Positions 5,365-6,687 of a DNA stretch of 6,687 nt are shown one piece after another. Location of the stretch: positions 1 through 6,687 of the forward strand of contig CAZRVL010000104.1 in assembly GCA_964603455.1 (NCBI GenBank), written 5' to 3'. A program made the translations under genes and the position numbers. The notes under the pieces were generated by a model. It ran no database searches and had not been told where the DNA came from. It saw only the letters and a list, made by a program, of their open reading frames with translations. The first letter of the stretch is position 1. Every line of letters begins with the position of its first letter. Source of the stretch: Flemingiibacterium sp964603455 (GTDB lineage Bacteria > Bacillota > Clostridia > Oscillospirales > CAG-272).

Positions 5365-6483
5365 ATGAAAAAGATCAGAGTTGCAATAATCGGTTGCGGA
5401 ATGATCGCAAACAGCGCACATTTCCCCGCCCTTCACATACTCGAAGCCGATGGACTCATCGAGGTCGTTGGAGTTGCAGATATTCGTCCCGAAGCCGCAA
5501 GCTCGACCGCTAAGCGTCACAATGTGCCGAATTGGTATACCGATCCTCAGAAGATGCTCGATGAGCTTCACCCGGATTTTGTCGCGGTCTGCACACCGAA
5601 CGTTTATCACAAGGAATGGACTATTGCCGCATTGAAAGCAGGTGCTGACGTTGCCTGTGAAAAGCCTATCGCCGTCACATATGCCGATGCTAAGGAGATG
5701 TGGGACACGGCAAAGGCTCTCGGACGCAGATTGTTCCCCTGCCAGTGCATGAGATGGCGGCACTATATGATGAAGTCCAAGGAGCTTATAGAATCCGGAG
5801 AGCTCGGAAACATATACTTTGCGGATGTTTCCTTCATAAGACGTATAGGCATTCCGACGTGGGGAATGTTCCATATGAAAAAGCACAATTACGGCGGTCC
5901 TTTCTGCGACCTCGGAGTTCATCTGATCGACTCGCTTTTGTGGCTCTGCGGAGATCCCAAGGTTGTATCTGTATCGGGTGCTGCCGTCACTAAGATAGCA
6001 AATCAGGGCGAAGATATTCACCTCTCAATCGCCGAGAGCGGTGCATACAGCGGAACGTTCGATCCGCGCCCGTATGACTGGCATGAATTTGATGTTGAGG
6101 ATTTCTCGCACGGCTTCATTAGACTCGACAACGGCATGAATGTGAACTTCAAATTCTCGTGGGCACTTAACCAGCCTACGACAAACTTAGGTCTCGCTAT
6201 CTGCGGAGATAAGGGCGGTCTGAATGTCGAAAACGGAACTCTCTTCAAAAATGTCGGAAGATTCCAGGGCGAAGTCGCTATGAAGTGGTTCGACAACGGA
6301 CAGTACAAGGGCGTTCCGTTCGAACAGCACAGATATATGTACAGAAATATCATAAACACACTCGCAGGCGAAGAGGAATATCTCATAAAGGAATCCCAGA
6401 ACCTCGAAGTAGCAAAGGTCATCGAATGCTTCTACCGTTCCGCCGAGACCGGACGTGAGGTCAGAGCCGAGGATATTAAATAA
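5365..6483 (+). CDS. Gfo/Idh/MocA family oxidoreductase C
   Basis: A 372-residue protein and the most canonical of the three dehydrogenases here. AAGGA (5352-5356) lies 8 bases before the ATG, and 31 bases separate it from the beta-helix gene. The Rossmann domain starts at once with VAIIGCGMIANSAHFPAL (6-23; G10, G12), and Asp39 ends the second strand (VVGVAD), suggesting NAD(H). The substrate-site motif CEKPIAVTYADAK (98-110) has the intact EKP at 99-101. The C-terminal domain carries RRIGIPTWGMF (159-169) and GGPFCDLGVHLIDSLLWLCG (177-196), giving D182 and H186 of the DxGxH motif. All expected catalytic residues are present, so it is probably active on a sugar, cyclitol or glycoside. It is the last gene of the operon; a terminator follows within 40 bases. 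Confidence 0.93.
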   Translation: MKKIRVAIIGCGMIANSAHFPALHILEADGLIEVVGVADIRPEAASSTAKRHNVPNWYTDPQKMLDELHPDFVAVCTPNVYHKEWTIAALKAGADVACEKPIAVTYADAKEMWDTAKALGRRLFPCQCMRWRHYMMKSKELIESGELGNIYFADVSFIRRIGIPTWGMFHMKKHNYGGPFCDLGVHLIDSLLWLCGDPKVVSVSGAAVTKIANQGEDIHLSIAESGAYSGTFDPRPYDWHEFDVEDFSHGFIRLDNGMNVNFKFSWALNQPTTNLGLAICGDKGGLNVENGTLFKNVGRFQGEVAMKWFDNGQYKGVPFEQHRYMYRNIINTLAGEEEYLIKESQNLEVAKVIECFYRSAETGREVRAEDIK

Positions 6484-6519
6484 GTCCATCTTCGAACGTT
6501 TGCATATAAAATCATAATA

Positions 6520-6556
6520 AAAACAGGAGATATTTTAAAAATGTCTCCTGTTTTTT
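6520..6556 (+). terminator. Intrinsic terminator of the oxidoreductase operon
   Basis: AAAACAGGAGA (6520-6530) pairs with TCTCCTGTTTT (6544-6554). Pairing can extend inward through the AT-rich centre (TATTTT with AAAATG), leaving almost no loop, and TTTTTT runs on at the 3' side (6551-6556). The upstream A tract makes it a possible bidirectional terminator. It lies 36 bases after the stop of oxidoreductase C. Confidence 0.88.
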
Positions 6557-6564
6557 GTAAAATT

Positions 6565-6602
6565 AAAAGGCGATACTTGACACAAGTCACGTATCGCCTT
6601 TT
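6565..6602 (-). terminator. tpiA: Long hairpin, terminator of tpiA (possibly bidirectional)
   Basis: AAAAGGCGATAC (6565-6576) pairs perfectly over 12 bp with GTATCGCCTTTT (6591-6602). After one T-C mismatch, an inner 4-bp stem TGAC/GTCA closes an ACAA loop. Read on the minus strand, the stem ends in CCTTTT followed by AATTTTAC, and it lies 26 bases beyond the tpiA stop. The A and T tracts at both feet would let it act in either direction. Confidence 0.8.
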
Positions 6603-6628
6603 AGGCTGTATTTTAATATTAATTAAGC

Positions 6629-6687
6629 TTATGCCTGTGCTGCGTCAACGATGGTGGTGAAGTCAGCGGTCTTGAGCGATGCGCCGC
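6629..6687 (-). CDS. tpiA: Triosephosphate isomerase, C-terminal end (rest outside window)
   Basis: Only the last 19 complete codons and the stop (6629-6631) are present. Read on the minus strand they give GASLKTADFTTIVDAAQA after a partial codon ending in GC, probably glycine. This matches the conserved end of TpiA, where the GGASL segment forms part of the phosphate-binding loop of the TIM barrel and is followed by a helix of the type KxxDFxxIV. The enzyme interconverts dihydroxyacetone phosphate and glyceraldehyde 3-phosphate in glycolysis. The gene converges on the oxidoreductase operon, and two hairpins separate them. The fragment is short, but the motif is distinctive. Enzymatic context upstream cannot be seen. 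Confidence 0.85.
   Translation of the reverse strand, partial: GASLKTADFTTIVDAAQA

Noticed and set aside
6481..6490. A further AAGTCCAT resembling the operator box
   Set aside because: It is a single copy at the end of the last gene with no 21-bp partner and no promoter nearby, so chance is the simpler explanation.
6577..6582. Perfect TTGACA that could be a -35 element
   Set aside because: It lies inside the tpiA hairpin, and there is no -10-like hexamer at 16-18 bp; the nearest TATTTT is 26 bp away.
6541..6660. 39-codon frame starting at ATG 6541 with AGGAG 11 bases upstream
   Set aside because: The apparent ribosome site and the start are the two arms of the operon terminator stem, and the frame then runs through the second hairpin and into tpiA antisense.

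Overview
The window looks like chromosome of a low-to-medium GC Clostridia, probably a gut-type Oscillospiraceae/Ruminococcaceae or Lachnospiraceae relative. This placement is inference: it rests on strong AGGAGG-type ribosome sites, AT-rich spacers with sigma-A-like promoters, compact operons and the protein families present. No rRNA, tRNA, CRISPR array, insertion sequence or integrase is visible.

Layout. At the left edge (1-383) is the C-terminal end of the GTPase gene hflX. It overlaps the next gene, a complete yigZ/IMPACT-family gene (358-1020), which ends at a hairpin terminator. Converging on that terminator from the other strand is an AraC-family regulator with an N-terminal cupin domain (1052-1963). 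A roughly 134-bp control region separates it from a divergent four-gene operon on the + strand (2098-6483): oxidoreductase A, oxidoreductase B, a right-handed beta-helix protein and oxidoreductase C. All three oxidoreductases belong to the Gfo/Idh/MocA family. The operon ends at a strong hairpin, which is followed by a second hairpin and then by the 3' end of tpiA (triosephosphate isomerase) on the - strand at the right edge.

How the parts may work together. The control region is the clearest structure outside the genes. The regulator has a near-consensus promoter (TTTACA, 17 bp, TATAAT) on the - strand. The operon has an extended -10 promoter on the + strand whose two hexamers each touch one hexamer of the opposing promoter. 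Beside them lie two copies of a TTT(T/A)GTCCA motif exactly 21 bp apart in the same orientation, at about -61 and -40 of the operon start. This is the geometry of the activating half-sites of E. coli AraC. It suggests that the regulator activates the operon and represses itself in response to a sugar-like ligand.

The operon has no transporter, sugar kinase, TIM-barrel isomerase or classical glycosidase. Three divergent NAD(P)-dependent sugar-type oxidoreductases with a cytosolic beta-helix protein between the second and third suggest an uncharacterised carbohydrate, cyclitol or glycoside conversion, possibly through a keto intermediate that is made and later reduced. The substrate cannot be read from the sequence. 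The beta-helix protein, the Glu-to-Gln change in the EKP motif of oxidoreductase A and the degenerate nucleotide loop of oxidoreductase B are the most distinctive points. The cassette sits between housekeeping genes and is closed by hairpins on both sides, as expected of an accessory metabolic module.
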